The translations under genes and the position numbers were made by a program. DNA of 64,000 bases from Flavobacterium sp. UBA7680. Its GTDB lineage: Bacteria; Bacteroidota; Bacteroidia; Flavobacteriales; Flavobacteriaceae. Numbering within the stretch: the stretch's first letter is position 1; the number at the start of each line of letters is the position of its first letter. The notes beneath the pieces were generated by a model. That model searched no databases. It was given only the letters and a program-made list of their open reading frames with translations, and was not told where the DNA came from. This document shows positions 27,702 through 36,536 of the stretch, piece by piece. The DNA is taken from contig NZ_DLHA01000019.1 of assembly GCF_002482975.1 (NCBI RefSeq), forward strand, positions 627,077 to 691,076, in the 5' to 3' direction.

Positions 27702-28793
27702 TTAATCAATTTTCACTTGTACACCGTTATATAATTTTCCTTCGGCTGAAACAATATATTGTTCACCGGTGGATAAACCCGATAATATTTCTACCTGATT
27801 ACCGTACGTCTTACCGGTGCGTAACCATCTTAAAATGGCTGTATTTCCATGGCCTATGGTATAAATTCCGGTCAGTTGTCCCTGATGCACTAAAACACTC
27901 TCGGGCACAATAACTTTACTGGATGATATTGCTGCAGTTTGCTTTTTGGATACCAATGGGAATTGTACATTTACAAACATACCCGATAAGACTTTACTTC
28001 CGGTAGCATTCAGATTGACTTTCACTAAATATTGCCCACCAGTGTTCCTGGCCGAGCCACTGACTTCAATTACTTTTCCTGTCAATTCCTGATTAGTTGA
28101 TTTTACAAGAATTTTTACGTCCATTCCGTTTTTAATCAAAGTGATATCACTCTCTGAAACCATAGCGGTTACTTGTAAATGTGAGGCACCTTCAATACTT
28201 ACTAATGGCATGCCCGGATTGGCCATATCGCCTTCTTTGACAAAGGTACTGGTCACTTCCCCTGAGAATGGAGCGATAATATTGGAATAGGAGAATTGTG
28301 CCATAACTTCGTTACGCATTTGTTTGGAACCTTCTAAACCAGCTTTTGCCATTTGGTAGCGAGAGGTCATGTCGTCTAATTCTTTTTGGGAAGCACTTTG
28401 TTGGCTAAACAAAGCCGTAAAACGCTCAAAATCCTTTTTAGCATTATTAAAAGTTGCCGCAGCCTGTAAAACAGCAGCATCTACCTGAGCTTTTTTGGCT
28501 TGTAATTCAGTGTTATTGATACTGACCAAAAGTTGTCGTGCTGCCACTTTTTGCCCTACTTTAACATGAACCTTAGTCACATATCCCATCATTCGAGTAC
28601 TAATATTAGCACTGTTCTCTGCTTCTATTTTTCCACTTGCTGTTATAAATTCACCATTATTATTGGCTGCGATATTACTAACTTTCACTAAAATTACCGG
28701 TTCGTTACTAACTACTTCTTTGTTTTCTTTTCCACAGGAAACCATCAGTGCTAATCCCACTGTAAGTAATGGTATATATATCTTTTTCATCAT
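27702..28793 (-). CDS. RND membrane-fusion lipoprotein (HlyD family)
   Basis: 363 residues. The signal peptide has a lipobox (LALMVSCGKENK). A biotinyl/lipoyl-like half (GYVTKVHVKVGQKVAARQLL), a helical hairpin, the second lipoyl half (NIIAPFSGEVTSTFVKEGD) and a beta-barrel follow. It couples the permease to the TolC-type channel. Start and upstream stop overlap (TAATG), which implies translational coupling with the tolC gene. Confidence 0.93.
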   Translation of the reverse strand: MMKKIYIPLLTVGLALMVSCGKENKEVVSNEPVILVKVSNIAANNNGEFITASGKIEAENSANISTRMMGYVTKVHVKVGQKVAARQLLVSINNTELQAKKAQVDAAVLQAAATFNNAKKDFERFTALFSQQSASQKELDDMTSRYQMAKAGLEGSKQMRNEVMAQFSYSNIIAPFSGEVTSTFVKEGDMANPGMPLVSIEGASHLQVTAMVSESDITLIKNGMDVKILVKSTNQELTGKVIEVSGSARNTGGQYLVKVNLNATGSKVLSGMFVNVQFPLVSKKQTAAISSSKVIVPESVLVHQGQLTGIYTIGHGNTAILRWLRTGKTYGNQVEILSGLSTGEQYIVSAEGKLYNGVQVKID

Positions 28794-30103
28794 TAATTGG
28801 TTAAAAATTGTAAATATTGTTTAGTAAAATTATATTCGAACACTGCCTGCAGCTGTTCGAGTTCCTTCTGAATCATTTGGGTTTCCGCTTGCAGTAAATC
28901 GGTAGTTTTTTCCAAGCCCTGTACAAAACGGTTTTGACGGATTCGGTAGGCTTCTTTTGATTGTTCAAAAGCCAATTGCGAGAGTTTTACTTTGTTTTCC
29001 GCATCCTGTAATTGGCGATTGGTCTTACTGGCCTCTAATTGGCTCTGTTTTTTATATTGTTCGCTTTCCAAAGCTGCTTTTTGAAAATCAGCTTTTGCTT
29101 TGGCCATTTTACCGATGGATTTATAGCCGTCAAATACATTCCATGATAATTGTGCCCCGACTATATACCCGTTGGCTTTGGTGCCAAATAATGTTTGGTC
29201 ATACATTTCATAGCTCCCAAAGGCATTCAGTCTTGGTAAGAAATTCATTTTACTTGACATATATAATTTTTGATAAGCAGACGTTGATTGCACCATCGCT
29301 TGTATATCTTTTCTGCTTTGAGGTACCTGTGTTGCTGTAGCGGTTACTGCAATTGAATTTTCCAGTTCATCCGAAGGTTTGTATATTTTGTTTTTAACAT
29401 CCTCATTTAAGAGAAAACACAAATAATCTGATGCATTTTGAATGTTGCTTTTGGCATACTGGAATTGATTGGAAACCTCATTAACCCGAATTTGCACGTT
29501 CAGAACATCTGTTTTTTGTACCAAACCCTGTTTGAAATAATTCTCCACTAACTTTAGGTTTGCTTTAGCTGTTGCGCTTGCTGTGCTTAATACAGAAACT
29601 GCTTTATAAGCCAACTGCAATTGCATGTAGGCTTTACTGACTTCTAATTGGATATATTCTACTGTACGTTCACTTTGGAGTTGATAAGCTATCATTTTAG
29701 CTTTAGCTGCTTTTCTCTCGTATAGTCCGTCCACATTCAGCAGCGGTTGCTGCACACTGATCACTGTGGCAAAGTTTTGGATTTTTGCAGGATCATTCAA
29801 CAGCGCTGGATCGAAATCGGAAGCTGTTAAAATTTCCTGATTTAGTTTGGAACCAAAAGCCATTAATGGATTTGTGGTTGAAATAGCAGTATGACTTGCT
29901 GCAATACTGGGCAAAAAAAGTGCATTGGATTGTTGGTACTCTGCCTTGGAGGCCTGATAAGTCTTTTGCGCCAATTGTATTTGCAAATTGGCCTGAGAAA
30001 CTTTTTCAATAAGGTCTTTTTTAGCTATAGTAATTGTATCTTGACTGTAACCCAAAAGTGAGCAACTAAAAATTCCGATCGTGATAAGAAATTTATGTTT
30101 CAT
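28793..30103 (-). CDS. TolC-family outer-membrane channel
   Basis: 436 residues with signal peptide (FLITIGIFSCSLLGYSQ) and two OEP repeats of long helices and short strands, for example QLAYKAVSVLSTASATAKAN and GAQLSWNVFDGYKSIGKMAK. First gene of the operon tolC-hlyD-RND-PII-DUF2892. A promoter with an FNR-like operator lies 60 bp upstream. Confidence 0.93.
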   Translation of the reverse strand: MKHKFLITIGIFSCSLLGYSQDTITIAKKDLIEKVSQANLQIQLAQKTYQASKAEYQQSNALFLPSIAASHTAISTTNPLMAFGSKLNQEILTASDFDPALLNDPAKIQNFATVISVQQPLLNVDGLYERKAAKAKMIAYQLQSERTVEYIQLEVSKAYMQLQLAYKAVSVLSTASATAKANLKLVENYFKQGLVQKTDVLNVQIRVNEVSNQFQYAKSNIQNASDYLCFLLNEDVKNKIYKPSDELENSIAVTATATQVPQSRKDIQAMVQSTSAYQKLYMSSKMNFLPRLNAFGSYEMYDQTLFGTKANGYIVGAQLSWNVFDGYKSIGKMAKAKADFQKAALESEQYKKQSQLEASKTNRQLQDAENKVKLSQLAFEQSKEAYRIRQNRFVQGLEKTTDLLQAETQMIQKELEQLQAVFEYNFTKQYLQFLTN

Positions 30104-30126
30104 AATTGTTTTTCTGAATGATTAGG

Positions 30127-30170
30127 CAAAGTTAGGTCTGCTATTTTCTTTGGTCAGTAACTCTTGTCAC
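30127..30170 (-). promoter_or_regulatory. FNR-like operator plus -7 element for the tolC-hlyD-RND operon
   Basis: The operator GTAACTCTTGTCAC (30157-30170) is centred 33 bp upstream of the perfect -7 box TAACTTTG (minus strand, 30134 to 30127). The start codon at 30103 follows 24 bp after the box. Confidence 0.78.
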
Positions 30171-30253
30171 ACAGCAAAAAAAAGAGGCTGTTATACTTTT
30201 TAGACACCATATTAAAATCATATTAAACTATACCGAAGTCTATTTATTAGGCT

Positions 30254-31519
30254 TTAAATTACTGTATGGTCACCAATAATTTCACTTAGCGCCAAACCCC
30301 AATGTGGAATTTTACCCCCAAGGGTATAATACATTTGTTTAAAGCCCATTTTGAGCGCATAAGGTGTTAATCCCATTTCTAGATGACTTTCTTTTCCGCC
30401 CCACCATTCATTAGTACGCATATAAAATCCTTTTATACCCCCCATATCTCCCATACAAAGCAATTCGAATTCCATAGGGGTGATATCGCCTTTAATGATA
30501 CCTAGTTCTTTTCCCAAAGTATTAGCTAAAACTTCAGCTTCCATGTGTCCTAATGAACCAATTTTGGGAACTGTAATGGATGCTGCATCACCAACTGCAA
30601 AAATATTCTGATAATCAGGATTGCGCATGTATAAATCAGTGATTACAAAACCCATATCATCAGTAAAAGGGAGCGCTTTTAAGAAATCATGCGCCTGCCA
30701 GTCTGGGAACAGTATGGCTACTTCTGCTTCTTGTGTAGAACCGTCATTGAATTCGATACCGCCTTTATGCACTTTTTTGATGCCTTGGGTATTTGCCTGA
30801 TAATTGTAGCCCATCCTGTCCATCATTGGCAATAACTGATTCAGAATTGTTTCTCCGGCATCTTCTGCAATTACTTTAGCTGGCGTTGATAAAAATATGG
30901 TCGATATTTTTCCTTTGTTTTGCTTTTCTAACCAATGTGCTAATGAAAAAGCCATCTCGACAGGCGGGCCTTCACAAGCCGTTAAGGCAATCGGTAAATT
31001 CGCGGGTAATTTATCGCTTTTGCCCTGATGAAAAATATCGGAAGTAATAGCAATGGGACCGCCTTTATACTCTTTGTGCAAATAATTGCGTAAGCGATTC
31101 CCAAGGAACACATCAGTTACGCTATGGCCATTTTCATTAAACCCTTCAATTTTATCGTATGCCAGGCGATTACCAAGTGCTACAACCAAATAATCGTATT
31201 GCAGCCTGCGAACCGGATGGCCTGCACGTTCATTTGGCTGATAAAAAACTGTATTGGTTTGCGGATCAACAGTGGTTACTTCTGCCTGAATGAACTCGCT
31301 GCCATCATGGGTTAAAAACGACATGAATTTGAACTGTAAGTCAATTGCAGGATTGACATTTGCCAAAACCTGCATGGGGATGTTCGGTACAAAGGTGAGC
31401 AGCGATTTTCGGTCTATTATCGTAATATCAGCTTTGTCCTTAACCACAGCATGTATATACCTTGCTGTGGTTAGTCCTGCAAAATTGCAGCCTAGGATAA
31501 CTATATGTGGTTTTGACAT
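30254..31519 (-). CDS. sqr: Sulfide:quinone oxidoreductase-like FAD enzyme
   Basis: 421 residues. An FAD Rossmann start (IVILGCNFAGLTTARYIH), the LVVALGNRL hinge, a TACEGPPVEMAFSLAHWL segment and the C-terminal FAVGDAASI motif identify the NADH-dehydrogenase-II/SQR superfamily. Cysteines near the FAD are placed as in SQR-like enzymes. Linkage to persulfide dioxygenase, rhodaneses and TauE makes sulfide oxidation to persulfide at the membrane the likely role. It is co-transcribed after the peroxiredoxin (18 bp gap). Confidence 0.8.
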   Translation of the reverse strand: MSKPHIVILGCNFAGLTTARYIHAVVKDKADITIIDRKSLLTFVPNIPMQVLANVNPAIDLQFKFMSFLTHDGSEFIQAEVTTVDPQTNTVFYQPNERAGHPVRRLQYDYLVVALGNRLAYDKIEGFNENGHSVTDVFLGNRLRNYLHKEYKGGPIAITSDIFHQGKSDKLPANLPIALTACEGPPVEMAFSLAHWLEKQNKGKISTIFLSTPAKVIAEDAGETILNQLLPMMDRMGYNYQANTQGIKKVHKGGIEFNDGSTQEAEVAILFPDWQAHDFLKALPFTDDMGFVITDLYMRNPDYQNIFAVGDAASITVPKIGSLGHMEAEVLANTLGKELGIIKGDITPMEFELLCMGDMGGIKGFYMRTNEWWGGKESHLEMGLTPYALKMGFKQMYYTLGGKIPHWGLALSEIIGDHTVI

Positions 31520-31537
31520 GATAATTGTTATTTTGAA

Positions 31538-32239
31538 TTATTTTGTTTTCACCTTTTCCAAAGGCAGGGCTTGGGTACAGAAAAACCAATCATAGCAGGT
31601 CATTTCCTGCTTGTCTTCCATTCTTTCTTTGGCCAGACCACAAGAACCAGCTGTTGGTACAATTACGTCATCACCAGGTTGCCAATCGGCAGGAGTTGCA
31701 ATATCATAGCTATCTGCTGTCTGCATGGCTATTAAGGCTCTTTTTAATTCGTCAAAATTTCTGCCCATGGAAAGCGGATAGTAAATAATGGCGCGTATCA
31801 TTGCTTTTGGGTCGATGAAGAAAACGGCTCTTACGGCTTTAGTGGTACTCTCACCAGGTTGAATCATACCGTATTTCTTTGCTACTTCCATTGTTATATC
31901 CTCAATTAATGGGAATTTCACTTCAATATTTTTCATGCCTTTAAACTCGATCTTTTCTTTTATGGTTCTTAACCAAGCAATATGACTGAATAAACCATCG
32001 ATCGAAAGCCCCACTAATTGGCAGTTAAGTGCTGTAAACTCAGATTCCCTTTTGGCAAATGTCATAAACTCAGAGGTGCATACCGGTGTAAAATCAGCAG
32101 GATGGCTAAAGAAAATAATCCATTTATCTTTGTAATCAGAAGGAAAATTAATGTCTCCTTGTGTAGTTACTGCCTTAAATTCGGGTGCCTTATCCCCAAT
32201 TCTGGGCATTGAGACTACTTGTTGTTCGATTGGTTCCAT
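31538..32239 (-). CDS. Peroxiredoxin, Prx6/AhpE-like long form
   Basis: The start MEPIEQQ at 32239 is preferred over the ATG at 32275, because the extra 12 residues lie in the promoter side and are not family-like. The 233-residue protein has the peroxidatic motif FSHPADFTPVCTSE and a C-terminal dimer domain (WQPGDDVIVPTAGSCGLAKE). It reduces peroxides or, in this context, perhaps protects against polysulfide-derived oxidants. First gene of the prx-sqr unit, with its own FNR-like operator. Confidence 0.92.
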   Translation of the reverse strand: MEPIEQQVVSMPRIGDKAPEFKAVTTQGDINFPSDYKDKWIIFFSHPADFTPVCTSEFMTFAKRESEFTALNCQLVGLSIDGLFSHIAWLRTIKEKIEFKGMKNIEVKFPLIEDITMEVAKKYGMIQPGESTTKAVRAVFFIDPKAMIRAIIYYPLSMGRNFDELKRALIAMQTADSYDIATPADWQPGDDVIVPTAGSCGLAKERMEDKQEMTCYDWFFCTQALPLEKVKTK

Positions 32240-32288
32240 ATTCAGTTTTTTTTTAAGTGGTGTTATCATAAACAATAACCCTTTATGG

Positions 32289-32332
32289 TAAAGGTATTGC
32301 GAGGATTAACCAATAGAAATGATATTGATCAC
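32289..32332 (-). promoter_or_regulatory. FNR-like operator plus -7 element for prx-sqr
   Basis: The operator ATGATATTGATCAC (32319-32332) is centred exactly 33 bp upstream of TACCTTTA (minus strand, 32296 to 32289), one base off TAnnTTTG. A related half-site pair, GTGATCTGTAAC (32341-32352), lies just upstream but has the wrong spacing. Confidence 0.75.
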
Positions 32333-32356
32333 ATTCAAAAGTGATCTGTAACAAAA

Positions 32357-32384
32357 AAAAGTGTCTTATTACTAAGACACTTTT
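32357..32384 (-). terminator. Terminator between the pdo-trx operon and prx
   Basis: A 12-bp stem, AAAAGTGTCTTA/TAAGACACTTTT, has T-tracts on both sides. Confidence 0.7.
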
Positions 32385-32748
32385 ATAATCAACCCTTGAA
32401 AACAAAACTATTTAACCCAAAGCACTTCTTTTTCATCCTTAGGGCGTTTTCCCATTTTTCCCAAACAGTTTTTTAATGTTTTGCTTTCTCTTTGATTTTT
32501 TTTGCATTTAAGTATTATTGAAGCCCGCTAGTAGGTGCAATGAGAATGTTATAAAATAGACCGATTAACAAAAAACTAATTTTATTAATTTGACTTTAAA
32601 GTGCGTAGATTAGAATTTCTTTTGTGATTGCTTTGTAATTACAGTCACCTCTCTAATGTATTTCAGGAAAATAAAAATAAAATTGCTAAGTTTTTTTTAG
32701 TGAACTCTGCTCTAACAAAAACACTTTGATATGATATCCCTCAGAGTT
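32385..32748. other. Intergenic stretch with a small ORF tail
   Basis: No full gene was seen. The minus strand at 32408 to about 32526 can be read as a basic peptide ending KMGKRPKDEKEVLWVK-stop, with two cysteines upstream and no credible start. It looks like the tail of a lost gene. Assignment is weak. Confidence 0.3.
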
Positions 32749-33066
32749 TTATTCCGTATTTTTTTTATTACTAAATTTAAAAATAACCTCAATGATCTCT
32801 TCTTTAGATAATACTCCGGATTGTCTCCATAGTTGTACACCACTTTGAAACAGCATCATGGTTGGTACTCCTTTAATCCGATATTTAGATGCTAGTTTTT
32901 CATTTTTATCGACATCAACTTTAATAATCGTAATTCTATCCCCTAAACTGTCTTTTACATGTTTGAGGACGGGAACTAACATTTGACAAGGGCCGCACCA
33001 GGTAGCATAAAAATCTACTAAAACAGGTTTGTCGGAATTTATAATATCCTGAAATGAATCATTCAT
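32749..33066 (-). CDS. Thioredoxin
   Basis: The start MNDSFQD at 33066 gives 105 residues, the usual thioredoxin length; the ATG at 33108 adds an atypical leader overlapping the previous gene. The WCGPC active site lies in VDFYATWCGPCQML, and the cis-proline in GVPTMM. It would reduce persulfides, polysulfides or rhodanese intermediates. Last gene of the pdo operon, overlapping the preceding small membrane-protein gene by 8 bp. Confidence 0.94.
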   Translation of the reverse strand: MNDSFQDIINSDKPVLVDFYATWCGPCQMLVPVLKHVKDSLGDRITIIKVDVDKNEKLASKYRIKGVPTMMLFQSGVQLWRQSGVLSKEEIIEVIFKFSNKKNTE

Positions 33067-33265
33067 GCTTACCTTTTTTAGTATAGAAAACCTGACAGCT
33101 TTTCGCACCGCAGCCTAAGTGAAAAATGGCTTGAGCTAAAAAGAATACTCCAAAGACCAGAAAAAACCATTCGTGTGTACTGTATGCCTGAAAGAATAGA
33201 AAAAGAGCCAAACCCAATCTGATCCAACGCATGATATACCAATTTGTAAATAGAAGTTGTTTCAT
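33059..33265 (-). CDS. Small membrane protein with Cys pair
   Basis: With start MKQLLF at 33265 it has 68 residues: two hydrophobic helices (IRLGLALFLFFQAYS; WFFLVFGVFFLAQAIFHLG) and a GCGAKSCQV tail with two cysteines. Proteins of this type are common in Bacteroidota sulfur clusters, between DUF2892 and thioredoxin genes. The cysteines could carry or pass sulfane sulfur, which is inference. Confidence 0.75.
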   Translation of the reverse strand: MKQLLFTNWYIMRWIRLGLALFLFFQAYSTHEWFFLVFGVFFLAQAIFHLGCGAKSCQVFYTKKGKHE

Positions 33266-33272
33266 ATAAAAT

Positions 33273-33476
33273 TTACTTTTCAGAAGATGTATTGATGCCA
33301 AATGGAACATATAGGGGGCAAAAACTAATGAAGCTAGTTAATACAAAAATCACAGCTAAGGCTCCCAAAACAATTGCGAGAGCCCCGCTAATGGTATTGG
33401 TGAAATATAAAATTACCACCACGACAGCTAACACAATTCGCATTAGCCTGTCTTTTCTTCCCATATTTTTTTTCAT
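33273..33476 (-). CDS. DUF2892-type inner-membrane protein
   Basis: The start MKKNMGRKDR at 33476 gives 67 residues with two membrane segments (RIVLAVVVVILYFTNTI; GALAVIFVLTSFISFCPLY). The SFCPLY motif is typical of the DUF2892 domain that is fused to rhodanese in YgaP. Here the rhodanese is a separate gene directly upstream. Confidence 0.85.
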   Translation of the reverse strand: MKKNMGRKDRLMRIVLAVVVVILYFTNTISGALAIVLGALAVIFVLTSFISFCPLYVPFGINTSSEK

Positions 33477-33487
33477 GATTTCTTTTT

Positions 33488-33805
33488 TTATTTTACTAAA
33501 AGTGACCCGACATTCTTCCAAGTACCACCGTTAGTCACATTTGTAATTCCATTTCGCTCTAAAATGGCTATTGCCTGACTGCTTCGGGCACCGCTTCTGC
33601 AAAACACCACAATGTTCTTTTTGGATTTGAATTTAGCCAGCTGATTTTGGATTTGATCTACAGGGATGTTTACCGAGCCTTTTACTTTTCCGGAGGAAAA
33701 CTCTAAAGACGAACGTACATCCACCAGAAATGCCCCATCGTTTACTATTTCGGATAAATTGTTGTTTCTTTTATTTGAAAACATATTTTTGAGTATTTCG
33801 AACAT
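33488..33805 (-). CDS. Single-domain rhodanese
   Basis: 105 residues. The active-site loop CRSGARSS lies in NIVVFCRSGARSSQAIAIL, a six-residue sulfurtransferase loop, and the DVRSSLEFSSGKVKGSVNIP segment fits the rhodanese CH2A region. It moves sulfane sulfur from persulfide to acceptors. It lies between the persulfide dioxygenase and DUF2892 genes. Confidence 0.92.
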   Translation of the reverse strand: MFEILKNMFSNKRNNNLSEIVNDGAFLVDVRSSLEFSSGKVKGSVNIPVDQIQNQLAKFKSKKNIVVFCRSGARSSQAIAILERNGITNVTNGGTWKNVGSLLVK

Positions 33806-33831
33806 ATTCTTAATTTTTAAAAGTTTATTAA

Positions 33832-35247
33832 TTATTTTAAAATTTTACTTTGACAAATAAAATCGGTGGTAGGAAGTTTGGTTTTTGCTATAGCATTAAA
33901 TCCTCCTGCAATTTCAGTGAAATTTCTGTAGCCTCTGGATTCTAAAATAGAAGCGGCAATCATACTGCGATAGCCGCCTGCACAGTGTAAGTAAAAATGT
34001 TCTTCAGTATTGATTTCTTTTATCCATTGATTGATGTTAGCTAAAGGTTTGCTATAGGCATCCTCTAAATGCTCTGCCTCATATTCCTTTTCTTTTCGGC
34101 AGTCAATCACTTTACTTTCCCCAATTTTTACTTCATTTACAAATTGCTCTACTGAAATTCTGTTTACTGTATCTATTTCTTTTCCTGCTTTTTGCCATGC
34201 TGCAAAACCTCCATTTAGGTGTCCTATTAAATTATCAAATCCAACACGGCTTAGACGGGTAACAGTTTCTTTTTCAAAACCCTGCTCGCAAACGATCAGT
34301 ATAGGTTGTTTTACATCTGCAATCAATGCACCTACCCAGGGAGCAAAATCGCCATCAATACCAATATTGATTGACTGTGGAATAAATCCTTTTGAAAAAA
34401 CATCATTATTACGCGTATCGAGAATTAAAGCATTGGTTTGGTCGGCTACAGCTTCAAATTCCTCTGCTTTAATAGCTCTCATTCCGTTATTATATACTGT
34501 AGAGAAACTTTCATATCCTTTTTTATTCATCGCTACGTTCATTCCGAAATAAGCAGGTGGAGGCATTAAACCATCGGTAACTTCTTTTATAAATTCGGCT
34601 TGGGTCATGTTGGCTCTTAGCGCATAATTAAATTGCTTTTGTTCTCCAATAGTTGAGACGGTTTCTTTACTCATGTTTTTACCGCAGGCACTTCCAGCTC
34701 CGTGAGCAGGATATACAATGACGTCATCTCCTAAAGTCATTATTTTATCTCTTAAGGAACGGAATAAGACAGCGGCCAATTGTTCTTGTGTCATGTCCGC
34801 TGCTTTTTGGGCTAAATCTGGTCTGCCTACATCACCAATAAACAGTGTGTCACCTGAAAACAAGGCTGTATCTTTCCCGTTTTCATCAATGAGTAAAAAA
34901 CAGGTGCTTTCCATAGTATGTCCCGGTGTATGTAAAACTTTTATCTTTACATTACCTAGTTTAAATTCCTGTCCATCTTTTGCTGACACACAATCAAATT
35001 CACATGCAGCATTGGGACCATATATGATTGGTGCCCCTGTCTCGTTTTTTAAATCAATGTGCCCTGACACGAAATCAGCATGAAAATGGGTTTCAAAAAT
35101 ATATTTTAAAATCACCCCCTCACGTTCTAATCTCTCAAGATATGGCTGTGTCTCTCTAAGGGGATCGATTATAGCAGCTTCTCCATTAGAAGTAATAAAA
35201 TAAGCTCCTTGTGCTAAACAACCAGTATATATTTGTTCTATTTCCAT
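33832..35247 (-). CDS. Persulfide dioxygenase-like MBL hydrolase fused to two rhodanese domains
   Basis: 471 residues. The N-terminal beta-lactamase fold of the ETHE1/BLH group has ETHFHADFVSGH (H54, H56, D58), LHTPGHTMEST and FSGDTLFIGDVGRPDL. Two rhodanese domains follow: one with ILIVCEQGFEK and one with HCAGGYRS, both with a cysteine at the active position. The enzyme would oxidise glutathione- or bacillithiol-type persulfide to sulfite, and the rhodaneses pass the sulfur. First gene of the operon ending with trx. Confidence 0.92.
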   Translation of the reverse strand: MEIEQIYTGCLAQGAYFITSNGEAAIIDPLRETQPYLERLEREGVILKYIFETHFHADFVSGHIDLKNETGAPIIYGPNAACEFDCVSAKDGQEFKLGNVKIKVLHTPGHTMESTCFLLIDENGKDTALFSGDTLFIGDVGRPDLAQKAADMTQEQLAAVLFRSLRDKIMTLGDDVIVYPAHGAGSACGKNMSKETVSTIGEQKQFNYALRANMTQAEFIKEVTDGLMPPPAYFGMNVAMNKKGYESFSTVYNNGMRAIKAEEFEAVADQTNALILDTRNNDVFSKGFIPQSINIGIDGDFAPWVGALIADVKQPILIVCEQGFEKETVTRLSRVGFDNLIGHLNGGFAAWQKAGKEIDTVNRISVEQFVNEVKIGESKVIDCRKEKEYEAEHLEDAYSKPLANINQWIKEINTEEHFYLHCAGGYRSMIAASILESRGYRNFTEIAGGFNAIAKTKLPTTDFICQSKILK

Positions 35248-35318
35248 CTTATTTTAGATTTAATTTCTATCTTACTTAATGCCACTTTATTGTCACAAAA
35301 TTTTTGATATCTGTTTTG

Positions 35319-35360
35319 TAAAATTAAAACCAATACTTCTTATAGTCTGTGATATTAGTT
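35319..35360 (-). promoter_or_regulatory. FNR-like operator and probable -7 element for the pdo operon
   Basis: The operator GTGATATTAGTTAC lies at 35347-35360. The best -7 candidate is TAATTTTA (minus strand, 35326 to 35319), 31 bp away centre to centre, two bases shorter than at the other units. The long leader (about 70 bp) to the ATG is unexplained. Confidence 0.6.
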
Positions 35361-35679
35361 ACATAGCTCATAAAAAATCCATTTTAAAAATTGAAAGTAA
35401 GCTTTTGTTTAAATTCAATGTTAGGCATTACCTTCTGGAATTCTATTCTCATATAACACAAAAAAACTTTAGTTTTTAGTATTACCATAGACCCTCTTGT
35501 TTTTCTCTGGGCGAAAGAGAGCTTCATTTTATTTTTAGTATAATAATCACAAAGTCTTTGGTCATTGATTATCCATATTGAGTTGAAAATGGATGTTGGG
35601 GCCTGTTCTGCTCTAAGCCGTGTTTCTTAGTCTTTTAAAGTAAAAGCATTGAGATAAAGGCTATTTACACAGCACGAGA
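35361..35679. other. Intergenic region without a recognised gene
   Basis: AT-rich DNA between the pdo promoter and the end of the TauE gene. Nothing structured was seen. Confidence 0.4.
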
Positions 35680-36468
35680 TTATTTGAAGAAGATTTCTTT
35701 GGCTATGATGTAACACCCCATAATTAAAACAAACCAACCAAAAGCAGGCTCTAATTTGGAACCATTTATTTTTTTTGATAATTGGGTTCCTATCAGCATT
35801 CCGACAATGGCAATTCCGGTTATGGTAAATAATAATTTATAATTAACCTCTACACCATTAATCATATCACCTGTAAAACCAATAAGTGAATTTATAAATA
35901 TAATTAACAACGAAGTTCCAACGGCTTGCTTCATGGATAAATCAGCAAAAAAAATAAGTACCGGAATGATTAAAAAACCGCCACCAGCTCCTAAAAAACC
36001 GGTTAGCAGACCTACTAAAAATCCGACGATAGCCAAACGGGAATAGTTTACTGTGTTGGAAAGAGACCCTGTTTTAGTTTTTCGAATCATAGATGTAGAG
36101 GCTGCGATCATTAATAAGGCAAAAACTGACATAATCAGGAAATCTTTAGACACTTCAAACCCTTGAATATAAAATAGGACAGCAGGTATCTTTGTAACTA
36201 CCATCTTTCTGACAAAGAGCAGGGAAATAACAGAAGGCAAGGCAAAATAAAGTGCTGATTTGATTTTTAGGTTTCCCAATTTATAATGTCTGTAAGCTCC
36301 CACCATAGCAGTTGTACCTACAATAAAAAGGGAATAACTGGTCGCATTTTCAGGGTTTAATTTGAAAAGGTATACTAAAATAGGCACAGTAAGAATACTG
36401 CCGCCTCCCCCTATTAAGCCTAAAGAAATTCCAATAATGATTGATGCTATATAACCGATGTATTCCAT
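35680..36468 (-). CDS. TauE/SafE-family sulfite/sulfonate exporter
   Basis: The start MEYIGY at 36468 gives 262 residues with about eight membrane segments. Duplicated glycine-rich motifs mark the family: GLIGGGGSILTVPILVYL near the N-terminus and GFLGAGGGFLIIPVLIFF in the middle. It should export sulfite or thiosulfate made by SQR and the persulfide dioxygenase. It is transcribed alone from a promoter with an FNR-like operator. Confidence 0.9.
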   Translation of the reverse strand: MEYIGYIASIIIGISLGLIGGGGSILTVPILVYLFKLNPENATSYSLFIVGTTAMVGAYRHYKLGNLKIKSALYFALPSVISLLFVRKMVVTKIPAVLFYIQGFEVSKDFLIMSVFALLMIAASTSMIRKTKTGSLSNTVNYSRLAIVGFLVGLLTGFLGAGGGFLIIPVLIFFADLSMKQAVGTSLLIIFINSLIGFTGDMINGVEVNYKLLFTITGIAIVGMLIGTQLSKKINGSKLEPAFGWFVLIMGCYIIAKEIFFK

Positions 36469-36486
36469 TTGAATAAATTTAATGGG

Positions 36487-36530
36487 CAAACTTATCTTAA
36501 AATATAGCAGTTCACAGTAACTTTTATCAC
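36487..36530 (-). promoter_or_regulatory. FNR-like operator plus -7 element for TauE
   Basis: The operator GTAACTTTTATCAC (36517-36530) is centred exactly 33 bp upstream of the perfect -7 box TAAGTTTG (minus strand, 36494 to 36487). The site lies in the 50 bp between the regulator gene and the TauE start. Confidence 0.78.
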
Positions 36531-36536
36531 AGAGGA

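Noticed and set aside
32341..32352. GTGATCTGTAAC as a further FNR-like operator
   Set aside because: Half-sites are 2 bp apart instead of 4, and no -7 box fits the distance rule.
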